Shown here in pieces: positions 8,191 through 17,240 of a stretch of DNA of 64,000 nucleotides; position 1 is the stretch's first letter, and the number at the start of each line of letters is the position of its first letter. Source of the stretch: Mesorhizobium sp. J428. Lineage in GTDB: Bacteria; Pseudomonadota; Alphaproteobacteria; Rhizobiales; Rhizobiaceae. The stretch spans positions 2,766,001-2,830,000 of the forward strand of contig NZ_JAJOMX010000001.1 of NCBI RefSeq assembly GCF_024699925.1, read 5' to 3'. The translations under genes and the position numbers were made by a program. Below the pieces are notes generated by a model. It did not search any database, was not told the DNA's origin, and was given only the letters and a program-made list of their open reading frames with translations.

Positions 8191-9204
8191 ATGTTCGGCA
8201 TAGACACCACGATCCTCGCCTTCATCGCGCTTGCGGGCGTGAGCGCCGGCGCGGTCGCCTATGCGCTGATGTTCAACCGCATCCAGAGCGAGGAGAAGAC
8301 CGAGAAGCGGCTGGAGACGATCAAGCGGGCGGAGACGGACCGCAGCATCGTGGCGGCCACGCGCGACCGCGCCGCCGAGGCGGCCAAGCGGCGCAAATCG
8401 GTGCAGGATTCGCTCAAGGATTTGGAAAACAAGCAGAAATCGCGTGACCAGGTCGTCAAGAAGCCGCCGCTGAAGGTGCAGATCCGCCAGGCCGGCATGA
8501 CGGTCTCGATGGAGAAATTCTATCTCTATTCTGTCGTTTGCGGCGTCGTCCTGGCGGCGCTGGCCTTTCTGGGCGGTGCGCCCGTCTGGGCCGTTCCCGG
8601 CGCCCTGCTGGTGGGCGCGCTGGGTCTGCCGCGCTGGTTCGTCACGTTCCGGCGCGGGCGGCGGGTGAAAGCCTTCCTCAACGAGTTCCCGAACGCGCTC
8701 GATATCATCGTCCGTGCGGTGAAGTCCGGCCTGCCCCTCAACGACGGCATCCGGCTGATCGCCAACGAGGCACAGGAGCCGGTGAAGACGGAGTTCCGCC
8801 GCATCGTCGAGGCACAGCAGGTCGGCCTCTCGATTCCCGAGGCGGCGATGCGCATGACCGAGACGATGCCGTGCCCGGAAGCGGGCTTCTTCGGCATCGT
8901 CATCCAGATTCAGCAGCAGGCCGGCGGCAACCTGTCGGAAGCCCTAGGCAACCTTTCGCGCGTGCTGCGCGACCGCAAGAAGATGAAAGCCAAGGTCCAG
9001 GCGCTGTCGATGGAGGCAAAGGCCTCGGCCGTTATCATCGGCTCGCTGCCTTTTATCGTGGCCTTTCTCGTCTACCTGTCTTCCCCCAACTACATCATGC
9101 CGCTCTTCACCACGTCGTCGGGCCACATGATCCTCGCTTTTTCCGCCGTCTGGATGTCGATCGGCATCTTCGTCATGCGGAAGATGATGAACTTCGAGGT
9201 GTAG
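8191..9204 (+). CDS. tadB: Tad pilus inner-membrane platform protein TadB
   Basis: A 337-residue GspF-family protein. It has an N-terminal membrane helix (about 5-28), a charged coiled stretch (30-95), two central helices (about 115-150), the T2SSF domain with N-A-L-D-I-I-V-R-A-V-K-S-G-L-P-L, and two C-terminal helices. With TadC it forms the inner-membrane platform coupled to CpaF. It lies 29 nt after cpaF and 6 nt before tadC, so it is co-transcribed. Confidence 0.94.
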   Translation: MFGIDTTILAFIALAGVSAGAVAYALMFNRIQSEEKTEKRLETIKRAETDRSIVAATRDRAAEAAKRRKSVQDSLKDLENKQKSRDQVVKKPPLKVQIRQAGMTVSMEKFYLYSVVCGVVLAALAFLGGAPVWAVPGALLVGALGLPRWFVTFRRGRRVKAFLNEFPNALDIIVRAVKSGLPLNDGIRLIANEAQEPVKTEFRRIVEAQQVGLSIPEAAMRMTETMPCPEAGFFGIVIQIQQQAGGNLSEALGNLSRVLRDRKKMKAKVQALSMEAKASAVIIGSLPFIVAFLVYLSSPNYIMPLFTTSSGHMILAFSAVWMSIGIFVMRKMMNFEV

Positions 9205-9210
9205 CGCCGC

Positions 9211-10227
9211 ATGTTCACCCAGCTGTCCAAGTCGATCTCGGATCCGGCCTTCCTGATCGCGGTGTTCGTCGGCATCGCAGTCTTTGCGACGCTGTTTACG
9301 CTGATGCCTTCGCTTGCGGGCAACACGCTGAAGACACGCATGAAGACCGTCGCGCTCGAGCGCGACGAGTTGCGCGCCAAGCAGCGCGCGCGCCTTGCCG
9401 CCGAGGCCGACAAGCGACGCCGCGGGCTGCGCGAGGAGCAGTCCGTCGGTATGAGGCAGATCGTCGAGCGGCTGGACCTGCGCCGCGCGCTGGCCGACGA
9501 GACGACCGTCGCGAAACTGCGGCTCGCGGGCTTCCGTGGGCAGAACCCGCTGACGAAATTCCTGTTTTTCCGGCTGGTTCTGCCGTTCGTCGGGTTTGCC
9601 CTCGCGGCTGCCTACGTGTTCCTGCTCGGCGGCCTTCCCAAGCAGCCGGCCTTCGTGAAGCTCTTCGTCTGCATCCTCTTCGCTTATGCGGGGTTTTACG
9701 CGCCGGTGCTCTACGTCTCGAACCGGGCCTCCAAGCGCAAGGCGTCGATCCAGAAGGCCTGGCCCGATGCGCTCGACCTGATGCTGATCTGCGTTGAATC
9801 GGGCATGTCGATCGAAGCGGCCATGCGCAAGGTCGCCGACGAGATCGGCGCCCAGTCGGTCGAGCTCGCGGAAGAGTTCATCCTGACCAATGCGGAGCTG
9901 TCGTTCCTGCAGGAGCGTCGCCAGGCCTACGAGAACCTTGCCAACCGCACCGGCCTCGAAAGCGTCAAGGGCGTCGCCCAGGCGCTGATCCAGGCCGAGC
10001 GCTACGGCACGCCGATCGCGACCGCGTTGCGCGTGCTCGCCAACGAAAGCCGCGAGATGCGCATGAACGAGGCGGAGAAGAAGGCCGCCGCGCTGCCGCC
10101 GAAGCTCACCGTGCCGATGATCCTGTTCTTCCTGCCGGTGCTCTTCTGCGTGATCCTCGGCCCCGCCGGCATCCAGGTCTCCGAGCGCGGCATCTTCGGC
10201 GACAAGAAGGAATCGAGCAGCAACTAA
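9211..10227 (+). CDS. tadC: Tad pilus inner-membrane platform protein TadC
   Basis: A 338-residue paralogue of TadB with the same layout: an N-terminal helix, a basic cytoplasmic linker, and a T2SSF domain (P-D-A-L-D-L-M-L-I-C-V-E-S-G-M-S-I-E-A-A) followed by a C-terminal helix (L-T-V-P-M-I-L-F-F-L-P-V-L). It is the partner of TadB in the platform complex. It is the last gene of the plus-strand cpa operon and is followed by a bidirectional terminator shared with tadD. Confidence 0.94.
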   Translation: MFTQLSKSISDPAFLIAVFVGIAVFATLFTLMPSLAGNTLKTRMKTVALERDELRAKQRARLAAEADKRRRGLREEQSVGMRQIVERLDLRRALADETTVAKLRLAGFRGQNPLTKFLFFRLVLPFVGFALAAAYVFLLGGLPKQPAFVKLFVCILFAYAGFYAPVLYVSNRASKRKASIQKAWPDALDLMLICVESGMSIEAAMRKVADEIGAQSVELAEEFILTNAELSFLQERRQAYENLANRTGLESVKGVAQALIQAERYGTPIATALRVLANESREMRMNEAEKKAAALPPKLTVPMILFFLPVLFCVILGPAGIQVSERGIFGDKKESSSN

Positions 10228-10284
10228 AGGCTGGCTTCGCTCTAGCGCGGTTCGCGCTTTCGCAATGCCCTGAATCCTGAAATG

Positions 10285-10322
10285 GAAAAAGCCGCGATGT
10301 CGTCAACATCGCGGCTTTGTTC
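10285..10322. terminator. Bidirectional terminator between tadC and tadD
   Basis: A 12-bp stem (AAAGCCGCGATG at 10288-10299 with its complement at 10307-10318), a 7-nt loop, an A-run on the left and a T-rich stretch on the right. It can end transcription of tadC (plus) and tadD (minus), which converge here. Confidence 0.85.
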
Positions 10323-10349
10323 TTTCGGTGATCCAGCGTGGCCGGATCG

Positions 10350-11171
10350 TCAGTTCGTATTCCTCTTTTCCTTCTCGTCCTTCAGCTCGTTCCAGGCGTT
10401 CTGCTGGGCGAGCATGGAGCGGAGATAGGCGACGTTGGCCTGCGCCTGGTCGGGCGAGAGTTCCTGGCGGGCGATCTGCTCGGCCTCGTCGAAGCGCCCC
10501 TGCAGGCCGACGACCAGAGCGAGGTTCTGCCGAACGCGGCTGTCGGCGCCGGGCCGCTGGGCGGCCGTGCGCATGTGCATCTCGGCGGTCTTGAGGTCGC
10601 CTTCGAGCAGGTAGGACATGCCAAGATTGGACAGGATGGTCGGCTCGTCCGGCTTGAGGTCGAGGGCCTTGCGGTAGAGCTGGCGTGCATTGGCCGACTG
10701 GCCGAGCTGATCGAGGATGGCCGCCTCGGCCGACAGGAGCTTCCAGTCCGGATATTCGGGCGTCTGCGCGCGGCGGATGGCGTCGAGCGCCTGCTCGAAC
10801 TGGCCGATCGCGGCAAGCGACTTGCCGTAGGCGGCGAGCACCTCGCGGTCCTTCGGATAGGCGATGGCGAGCTTGCGCATCACGGCGAGCGACTGGTCTG
10901 TGCGGCCGTTCATCTGCAGCACGTTCGAATAGGCCATCGCCGTCGCCTTGTCGTTCGGCGATTTCGCGTAGTCCCGGCCGAGTTTGTCCGCGGCACTTTC
11001 GAGCTCGCCGGTCGACATCCGGTCGAAGGACTTGCCGAAGGAGCGGTTCACCGAGCCGGTGGTCATGCTGCTCTTGCTGGCGCAGCCGGCCATCGTCGCC
11101 GCGAGCAGGATCACGGCGCCCGCCGTTGCGAGCTTGCGTCCGAAACGGGTCGCGGAACGGGCAGCGGACAT
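10350..11171 (-). CDS. tadD: TPR lipoprotein TadD
   Basis: A 273-residue protein with an N-terminal signal ending in a lipobox (A-T-M-A-G-C, Cys near residue 30) and several tetratricopeptide repeats over about residues 60-240 (for example L-P-D-E-P-T-I-L-S-N-L-G-M-S-Y-type units). TadD is the outer-membrane pilotin-like lipoprotein of Tad systems. The ATG at 11171 follows GGAGG by 5 nt, and longer in-frame starts lack such a site. It is convergent with tadC, sharing a terminator, and divergent from the aminopeptidase gene. The gene is on the strand opposite to the cpa operon but clearly belongs to the locus. Confidence 0.88.
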   Translation of the reverse strand: MSAARSATRFGRKLATAGAVILLAATMAGCASKSSMTTGSVNRSFGKSFDRMSTGELESAADKLGRDYAKSPNDKATAMAYSNVLQMNGRTDQSLAVMRKLAIAYPKDREVLAAYGKSLAAIGQFEQALDAIRRAQTPEYPDWKLLSAEAAILDQLGQSANARQLYRKALDLKPDEPTILSNLGMSYLLEGDLKTAEMHMRTAAQRPGADSRVRQNLALVVGLQGRFDEAEQIARQELSPDQAQANVAYLRSMLAQQNAWNELKDEKEKRNTN

Positions 11172-11301
11172 GAGGCCTCCGGAAGGAATCTCTTGGCCGT
11201 CGAAGCGGCCTTCCTGCCCGGAGAAATATTCCGTTAACCCTAATGGATAGTTAATATCGCGACTCGCTCCCGTTAAGAACTCCCCATCGGATCCGTTCAA
11301 A

Positions 11302-12679
11302 ATGCCCGTTACCCTCGTCGCCGATCGTTGCGCATCCTCGCGTCCTGTCCATCTCGTGGCGAAAGGTGCGCTCGAGAAATCTTCCCTTCCTGCTGCGGCG
11401 ATCGCCTGGGCGAAGGCGAACGCATTCAGCGGCGAGGAAGGACGTACGCTGCTGCTTGCAGACGGCGACGGGGTACGTGTCGGGTGCGCTGTTCGGCATC
11501 GGTGATCAGACGGGCGGACACCTGCCGCTGCTTCCCGGGGCATTGGCCCGCACGCTGCCCGAAGGCGACTGGCATTTCGCGGCGCCTCCCGCGGACGCGG
11601 ACAATGCCGCGCTCGGCCTGCTGCTCGGCGGTTATGCCTTCACCGCCTATGGCCGCAAGCCGCATCGCGACATCCGCTTCGCCCTGCCGGAAGGTGCGGA
11701 CAAGGCACGCGCAGAACGCCTGGCGGAGGGTGTCTTCCTTGCGCGCGACCTCATCAACACTCCCACGAACGACATGGGGGCGGACGACGTGGAGGGCGCC
11801 GCGCGCAGGCTCGCCGCGGCGCACGGCGCGGAGGTCGCGGTCATTGCGGGCGACGAATTGCTCGCGCGGAACTTTCCCATGATCCATGCCGTGGGCCGGG
11901 CCTCCGCACAAGCGCCGCGGCTGATCGACATCCGCTGGGGCAGGGAGGATGGCTCGAAGGTGACGTTGGTCGGCAAGGGCGTTTGCTTCGATACCGGCGG
12001 GCTGGATATCAAGCCGGCCTCGGGCATGTTGCTGATGAAGAAGGACATGGGCGGCGCTGCCAATGTGATGGGCCTCGCCCACATGATCATGGCGGCAAAG
12101 CTGCCGATGCGGCTCAGGGTTCTGCTGCCCGTGGTCGAGAATTCGATCGCCGGCAACGCGTTCCGCCCGGGCGACATTCTTCGGAGCCGCAAGGGCACGA
12201 CCGTGGAGATCGGCAACACGGATGCCGAGGGCCGGCTGATCCTTGGCGACGCGCTTGCCTATGGCGACGAGGAAGCGCCGGAGCTGATGATCGACATGGC
12301 GACGCTCACGGGCGCCGCGCGCGTGGCGCTCGGACCTGACCTGCCGCCCTTCTTCACCGACGACGAGGCGCTGGCCGCCGATCTTGCCAGTGCCGCGACC
12401 GCCGCTGCCGACCCACTCTGGCGTATGCCGCTCTGGATGCCGCACGACGGCAAGTATTCCTCGAAGGTCGCCGACATCAACAACACCAACACCGACGGTT
12501 TCGCCGGCTCCATCATCGCGGCGCTGTTCCTGAAGCGCTTCGTCCTGCAGGCGAAGTCGTGGGCGCATTTCGACATCTTTGGCTGGAATCCGGCCGACCG
12601 TCCGCACGGGATCGCCGGCGGCGAAGGCATGGCGATCCGGGCGCTGGAGATGGTGATTTCCGCGCGCTACCGCGCCTAA
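11302..12679 (+). CDS. M17 leucyl aminopeptidase family protein (frameshifted near 11476)
   Basis: Cytosolic zinc/manganese aminopeptidase of family M17. The catalytic domain has G-K-G-V-C-F-D-T-G-G-L-D-I-K-P (metal-binding Lys and Asp), M-K-K-D-M-G-G-A, and the family signature N-T-D-A-E-G-R-L. The start at 11302 opens a normal N-terminal domain (residues 1-57), then the frame shifts at about 11476. Dropping one base from GTACGTGTCGG joins D-G-D-G-V to V-S-G-A-L-F-G-I-G. The corrected protein is about 458 residues. The gene is next to a MarR-like gene and an NlpC/P60 gene, a grouping that suggests peptide processing. The exact substrate and pepA/pepB assignment are unknown. Confidence 0.88.
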
Positions 12680-12750
12680 GCCCTTGCATCGCCCGACGTT
12701 CGGGCGTTGAATGGAACGGGTCCGAAACAATGACAAGATGATCCCGGTCC

Positions 12751-13101
12751 ATGGCGGTTAACCTGCGGCCCAGCCAGGCCTTGCGGCTCTGGCAGAGCGT
12801 CGCGCTTTCCGAGGTGAATGCGGGGATGCCCGACCTGTCGCACAGGCAGTTGGCGATCCTGCTCACCGTCTATCTCGAACCGCCTCCGCACACGGTGCGC
12901 GGGCTCGCGGCCGCGCTCGGCGTGACCAAGCCCGTGGTCACGCGCGCGCTTGACACGATGGGCGCCCTGAAGCTCGTTTCGCGCCATCGCGACGAGGAGG
13001 ACAGGCGCAACGTACTGGTGAAGCGGACGATCGAGGGAGCACTCTTTCTCGAACGCTTTGGCGACGTTATCATCGCCCGAGCCAAGGAGTTGCCGCTTTG
13101 A
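12751..13101 (+). CDS. Small MarR-type winged-helix protein
   Basis: A 116-residue protein with a winged helix-turn-helix (about residues 25-95): L-S-H-R-Q-L-A-I-L-L-T-V-Y, the recognition helix region T-V-R-G-L-A-A-A-L-G-V-T-K-P-V-V-T-R-A-L, and the wing R-H-R-D-E-E-D-R-R-N-V. It is short for MarR and lacks the long C-terminal dimerisation helices. Its stop overlaps the TTG start of the NlpC/P60 gene (TTGA at 13098-13101), so the two are translationally coupled. It may regulate the local genes, which is inferred from linkage only. Confidence 0.78.
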   Translation: MAVNLRPSQALRLWQSVALSEVNAGMPDLSHRQLAILLTVYLEPPPHTVRGLAAALGVTKPVVTRALDTMGALKLVSRHRDEEDRRNVLVKRTIEGALFLERFGDVIIARAKELPL

Positions 13102-13952
13102 CCGTACTCGACCGACGGCTGAACGCGTTTCGCGAGGACCTCGCTGACAAGCGGCTCGAAGGCCGAGTGGAGGCGCCCGCCTTCGTCGCTGGTCGTGCAG
13201 CCCACGTGCGCCAGCCCGTGCTCGACATGCGGCGCAGGCCAAGCCTGGAGGCTGGCATCGATACGCAGCTCCTGTCCGGCCAGGACGTGCTCGTCTTCGA
13301 CGAGGACGAGGGCTTCGCCTGGGTCCAGTCGCGGACAGACGGCTATGTCGGCTATGTCGGCTCGAACGGGCTCGCGGATGGTCCTTCGAAGGCAGGGCAC
13401 ATCGTGTCCGCGCCGCGCACCTTCGTCTATCCGCTGCCCGACCTGAAGACCGTCCCCACCTCCGTCCTGTCGATGGGCTCGTCCGTCGAGATCGTCGGCC
13501 TGGAGGAGCGCCGGGGTACCAACTATGCCCTGCTACCGTCGGGCGAGGCCATCATCGCGGGTCATGTCCGGCCAGCGGAAGAAAACGCTGCCGACTATGT
13601 CGCCGTCGCAGAGCAGCTGATCCATACGCCGTATCTCTGGGGCGGTGCGAGCGCGTTCGGCATCGACTGTTCCGGACTGGTGCAGCTGTCGATGCGCATG
13701 GCAGGCAGGCAGGTGCTGCGCGATTCCGACATGCAGGCGCAGACGATCGGCATGACCATCGACCCGCAGCGCGAGACGCTGCGGCGGGGCGACCTCGTGT
13801 TCTGGAAAGGGCACGTTGCGATCGTGACCGATCCGGAGACGATCATCCACGCCAACGGCCACACAATGACGGTCGCGCTGGAGCCGCTCGCCGAGGCGGT
13901 GTCGCGGATCGGCTATCTCTACGGCCAGCCGACCGGGTTCCGCCGGCCCTGA
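13098..13952 (+). CDS. NlpC/P60 family cell-wall cysteine peptidase
   Basis: A 284-residue protein. The C-terminal NlpC/P60 domain (about 160-280) contains the catalytic Cys in F-G-I-D-C-S-G-L-V-Q and the His in W-K-G-H-V-A-I-V. The N-terminal part (about 45-150) resembles SH3b-type domains (G-Y-V-G-Y-V). These enzymes cut gamma-D-Glu-diaminopimelate bonds in peptidoglycan peptides. No signal peptide is seen, so it may act on imported muropeptides in the cytoplasm. The start is TTG at 13098, overlapping the upstream stop. It ends 3 nt before the end of the convergent dehydrogenase gene. Confidence 0.88.
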   Translation: MTVLDRRLNAFREDLADKRLEGRVEAPAFVAGRAAHVRQPVLDMRRRPSLEAGIDTQLLSGQDVLVFDEDEGFAWVQSRTDGYVGYVGSNGLADGPSKAGHIVSAPRTFVYPLPDLKTVPTSVLSMGSSVEIVGLEERRGTNYALLPSGEAIIAGHVRPAEENAADYVAVAEQLIHTPYLWGGASAFGIDCSGLVQLSMRMAGRQVLRDSDMQAQTIGMTIDPQRETLRRGDLVFWKGHVAIVTDPETIIHANGHTMTVALEPLAEAVSRIGYLYGQPTGFRRP

Positions 13953-13955
13953 GCT

Positions 13956-14909
13956 TCAATATCCCGCGTCGCGGTCGACGAGGTTCCTGAGCCTTTCGCC
14001 TCGGTCGTGCGCGTCCATCTGGTCGAGCATTGGGCCGACGAGATGGGCGGGATCGGAGGTCGCGGCGGCATGCGGCGTGACGAAGACGCGCGGATGATCC
14101 CAGAGCGGGCTCGTCTTCGGCAGCGGCTCCTGCTCGAACACGTCGAGGCTTGCTTCCTTGAGCGTGCCGTCTTCCAGCGCGCGCAGGATGTCCGCTTCCT
14201 TCTGCAGCCTGCCGCGGCCCGCATTGATAAGGAACGCCCCGCCGAGGCCGTTGTCGCGCCGCAGCCGCTTGAGCACCGAATAGTCGATGATGCCGTGCGT
14301 GGCAGGCGTATAGGGCAGCAGCACGACCAGGATGTCGGTGGCGTTCAGGAATGGCGTCAGCCCGGCCGTGCCGGCATAACACGTCACGCCGTCCATCTCC
14401 TGCTGGGTGCGCGACCAGCCGTTGACCTTGAAGCCGAGCGCGAGCAGCGCCTTGGCGCTCGCGCGGCCGAGATTGCCGAGGCCCATGATGCCGACGCTGA
14501 CCTCGCCGGCGGGCGGCTGCGGCGGCTCGTACCAGGTGCGCTTGGCCTGCTGCGTCCGGTAGAAGGAACCCTGCCGATGGTGATCGAGCACCCTCCAAGT
14601 GACGTATTCGGTCATGTATTGCGTCAGGTTGTCGGCGACGACGCGCACGATCGGCACCTGCGGCAGGCCAGGATCCGTGAGGAGATGGTCCACCCCGGCG
14701 CCGACCGAGAAGATCGCCTTCAGGTTCGGCAGTTTTTCGAGGATGCGTGGCTGCTGCTTCCAGACGACGGCATAATCGATCGACGGATCGGCGGGACCGT
14801 CCGGCTCCAGCACGACGTTGCGCCGGGCAGACAGGAGCTGCATCCACTGCTGCGGATTGAATCCGGTGATGGCGAGCAGGACCTTTCCGCTCGGCTTGCT
14901 GGCGCTCAT
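13956..14909 (-). CDS. D-2-hydroxyacid dehydrogenase (GhrA-like glyoxylate/hydroxypyruvate reductase)
   Basis: A 317-residue NAD(P)-dependent dehydrogenase. The Rossmann motif is G-I-M-G-L-G-N-L-G (about 145-153). Catalytic residues lie in I-N-A-G-R-G (Arg), D-V-F-E-Q-E-P-L-P (Glu) and V-T-P-H-A-A-A (His). Similarity to GhrA suggests reduction of glyoxylate or hydroxypyruvate, but the substrate is not fixed by sequence. The ATG at 14909 was chosen because it lies 10 nt after the yejF stop and gives a normal N-terminus. It is the last gene of the yej operon. Confidence 0.88.
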   Translation of the reverse strand: MSASKPSGKVLLAITGFNPQQWMQLLSARRNVVLEPDGPADPSIDYAVVWKQQPRILEKLPNLKAIFSVGAGVDHLLTDPGLPQVPIVRVVADNLTQYMTEYVTWRVLDHHRQGSFYRTQQAKRTWYEPPQPPAGEVSVGIMGLGNLGRASAKALLALGFKVNGWSRTQQEMDGVTCYAGTAGLTPFLNATDILVVLLPYTPATHGIIDYSVLKRLRRDNGLGGAFLINAGRGRLQKEADILRALEDGTLKEASLDVFEQEPLPKTSPLWDHPRVFVTPHAAATSDPAHLVGPMLDQMDAHDRGERLRNLVDRDAGY

Positions 14910-14919
14910 CGGCGATACC

Positions 14920-16548
14920 CTATTCGTTGACTGCGTGCTGCCGGGTGGTCGCGACGTTGAAGGCCGCGGCAATCAGCGCCTTGGTGTAGTCCGTCTCGGG
15001 CGCCGAGAAGATACGCTCCGACGGTCCTTTCTCGACCACGACGCCGTTGCGCATCACGATCACCTCGTTGGCGAGCGCGCGGACCACCTTCAGGTCGTGG
15101 CTAATAAAGAGATAGGCGAGGCCGTATTTTTGCTGCAGCGAGCGCAGCAGGTCCACCACCTGCGCCTGCACGCTCATGTCGAGCGCCGAGGTCGGCTCGT
15201 CCAGCATCACGAATTTCGGCTTGAGCACCATGGCGCGCGCGATCGCAATGCGCTGGCGCTGCCCGCCGGAGAACTCGTGCGGATAGCGGAAGCGGGTCTC
15301 CGGATTGAGGCCAACTTCCTTGAGCACATCGACCACCGCCTTGTCGCGCTGTTCGGGCGTCTGGTCCGGCTCGTGGATCTTGAGACCTTCCTCGATGATC
15401 TCTGACACCGACATGCGTGGGCTGAGCGAGCCGAACGGGTCCTGGAAGACGATCTGCAGCTCGCGCCTGAGCGGCCGCATCTGCTTGAAGGAATAGGTGT
15501 TGATGTCGCGGCCGCCGAAGTCGATCCGGCCCTTCGACGAGATCATCCGCGCGAGCGCCAGTCCGAGCGTCGTCTTGCCGGAGCCGGACTCGCCGACGAT
15601 GCCGATCGTCTGGCCGGCCCGCACCGAGATGTCGATGCCGTCGACGGCCTTCACATTGTCGACTGTCTTGCGGAAGAAGCCCTTCTTGATCGGGAACCAG
15701 ACGCGGATCTGCTCGCCGCGCATCACCTCGGGTTTCGTGTCGTCGGCGGCGGGAGGCAGGCCGCGCGGCTCTGCCGCAAGCAGATGTCGCGTATAATCGT
15801 GCTGCGGATGCACGAACACCTCCGCCGTCGGCCCGGTCTCGACGATCTTGCCCTTGGTCATCACGCATACGCGGTCGGCGATCTTGCGCACGATGCCGAG
15901 GTCGTGGGTGATGAACAGCATCGACATGCCACGCTCTGCCTTGAGCTTGGCGAGAAGTTCGAGGATCTGCGCCTGCACCGTGACGTCGAGCGCCGTCGTC
16001 GGCTCATCAGCGATCAAAAGCTTTGGCTCGTTGGCGAGCGCCATGGCGATCATGACGCGCTGGCGCTGGCCGCCGGAGAGCTGATGCGGATAGGCGCCGA
16101 GCCGCTTCTCCGGCTCGCGGATGCCGACCTCGTTGAGGAGTTCCAGCGTGCGCGCGCGCGCCTTCGCGTCGCCCATGCCTTGATGGACCTTGAGCACCTC
16201 GCCGACCTGCCGCTCGATCGTGTGGAGCGGGTTGAGCGAGGTCATCGGCTCCTGGAAGATCATGGTGATGTCGCGCCCGCGCACCTTGCGCAGCTCGTTC
16301 TCGCCCTTCGCGAGCAGGTCCGCGCCCTCGAAAAGGATCTGGCCCGACGGGTGGCTGGCGGCAGGGTAGGCGAGCAGCTTGAGCACCGAGAGCGCCGTGA
16401 CCGACTTGCCGGAGCCTGACTCGCCGACCAGCGCGACGGTCTCGCCCTTGGCGATGTCGAAGGAGACATGATCCACCGCGAGCGTCTGCGCGCCGCCCTG
16501 CGAGAAGGCAACGGAGAGATCGCGGACGGAGACGAGGGGGGTGGTCAA
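14920..16548 (-). CDS. yejF: Peptide ABC transporter ATP-binding protein YejF (two ATPase domains)
   Basis: A 542-residue tandem ATPase. Domain 1 has Walker A G-E-S-G-S-G-K-S (42-49) and the signature L-S-G-G-Q-R-Q-R. Domain 2 (from about 270) has a second Walker [10 protein letters not shown], and F-S-G-G-Q-R-Q-R. It energises the YejABEF peptide importer; homologues take up oligopeptides and antimicrobial peptides such as microcin C, and in rhizobia and Brucella are linked to antimicrobial-peptide resistance. The start is TTG at 16548, overlapping the vapC stop (TTGA). It is separated from yejE by the VapBC genes, which is unusual. Confidence 0.93.
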   Translation of the reverse strand: MTTPLVSVRDLSVAFSQGGAQTLAVDHVSFDIAKGETVALVGESGSGKSVTALSVLKLLAYPAASHPSGQILFEGADLLAKGENELRKVRGRDITMIFQEPMTSLNPLHTIERQVGEVLKVHQGMGDAKARARTLELLNEVGIREPEKRLGAYPHQLSGGQRQRVMIAMALANEPKLLIADEPTTALDVTVQAQILELLAKLKAERGMSMLFITHDLGIVRKIADRVCVMTKGKIVETGPTAEVFVHPQHDYTRHLLAAEPRGLPPAADDTKPEVMRGEQIRVWFPIKKGFFRKTVDNVKAVDGIDISVRAGQTIGIVGESGSGKTTLGLALARMISSKGRIDFGGRDINTYSFKQMRPLRRELQIVFQDPFGSLSPRMSVSEIIEEGLKIHEPDQTPEQRDKAVVDVLKEVGLNPETRFRYPHEFSGGQRQRIAIARAMVLKPKFVMLDEPTSALDMSVQAQVVDLLRSLQQKYGLAYLFISHDLKVVRALANEVIVMRNGVVVEKGPSERIFSAPETDYTKALIAAAFNVATTRQHAVNE

Positions 16549-16937
16549 ATCACGGCCTCGACATCGGTCAGGCGGAAATCGTCGCCCTTGAACAGCAGCG
16601 GCTCGCCGCGCGTCTTGGACAGGGCGTAGGCAAAGCAGTCGCCGAGGTTGAGCTGGGCGCGGTGGCTGCCCTTGCCGAAGTCGCGATAGGCTTGGCGAGC
16701 GCGCAACGCCTGTTCCTCCGTGATCGGCACGATTGCAATGCCGGAAGTCTGCATGAAGCGGTCGAATGTTGCTGACTTGTGTTCGGACTTCATGCGGTCG
16801 ACTCGCACGGCCGCCTCAAGGTAGTTCATCGGGGACATGACGAGTTCATCCGTGGTCGTCGAGATGATGTCCTCCATCTGACGGCCCTCCGGCTCGTTCA
16901 GAAGCACAGCCAAAACAGCCGAGGCGTCCACGATCAT
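16545..16937 (-). CDS. vapC: VapC-type PIN-domain toxin ribonuclease
   Basis: A 130-residue PIN-domain protein beginning M-I-V-D-A-S-A. The acidic metal-binding set is visible: Asp4, Glu41 (N-Y-L-E-A-A), Asp100 (L-G-D-C-F-A-Y-A) and Asp119 (F-K-G-D-D-F). VapC toxins are Mg-dependent ribonucleases, often cutting tRNA or rRNA. The ATG at 16937 overlaps the antitoxin stop (ATGA), the usual arrangement. At its other end the stop overlaps the TTG start of yejF. All catalytic residues are present, so the toxin looks intact. Confidence 0.92.
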   Translation of the reverse strand: MIVDASAVLAVLLNEPEGRQMEDIISTTTDELVMSPMNYLEAAVRVDRMKSEHKSATFDRFMQTSGIAIVPITEEQALRARQAYRDFGKGSHRAQLNLGDCFAYALSKTRGEPLLFKGDDFRLTDVEAVI

Positions 16938-17182
16938 TTCGGCAGGCCCCATTCGTCATAGAGGTCGGAATGGTCGCTCGTGACGCCCTCCGGGACGGGC
17001 CCGAAGCTCTGCACGATCTCCCTGATCCTGCGCCTGCGTTCCTCGATGTCACGGTTTCGATGAAGCCGCGCGAGCCGTTCTTCCAGAGCAACTTGGATGG
17101 CCGCAGTCAGTGTTTCACCTGTCTCGCCGGCGACTTCCTTGGCCAGTTTCTCCACCCGCTCGTTCTTGATGTTCAGGCCCAT
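16934..17182 (-). CDS. vapB: VapB-family antitoxin (Rv0623/PSK transcription factor type)
   Basis: An 82-residue protein whose N-terminus (M-G-L-N-I-K-N-E-R-V-E-K-L-A-K-E-V-A) is typical of the PSK/Rv0623-like VapB antitoxins, followed by a helical region and an acidic tail (S-D-L-Y-D-E-W-G-L-P) that normally blocks the toxin active site. The ATG at 17182 follows GGAGG by 5 nt and was preferred to the in-frame ATG at 17194. The pair with vapC is preceded by a promoter and palindrome, as expected for autoregulation. Confidence 0.9.
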   Translation of the reverse strand: MGLNIKNERVEKLAKEVAGETGETLTAAIQVALEERLARLHRNRDIEERRRRIREIVQSFGPVPEGVTSDHSDLYDEWGLPK

Positions 17183-17192
17183 GTCCACCTCC

Positions 17193-17240
17193 ATGGTAGA
17201 AATCGATTTGAATTATACCATATTTCGCCACTCATCGGAA
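17193..17240 (-). promoter_or_regulatory. Predicted vapBC promoter with overlapping palindromic operator
   Basis: On the minus strand there is a -35 TTCCGA (17240-17235), a 17-bp spacer and a -10 TATAAT (17217-17212). The -35 extends into the last bases after and at the end of yejE. Downstream lies the perfect 10-bp palindrome AAATCGATTT (17200-17209), flanked by ATGGTA (17193-17198) and TACCAT (17216-17221), which are also reverse complements. This nested symmetry around the start point is what a VapBC autoregulatory operator looks like. The stretch is much more AT-rich than its surroundings. Confidence 0.65.
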
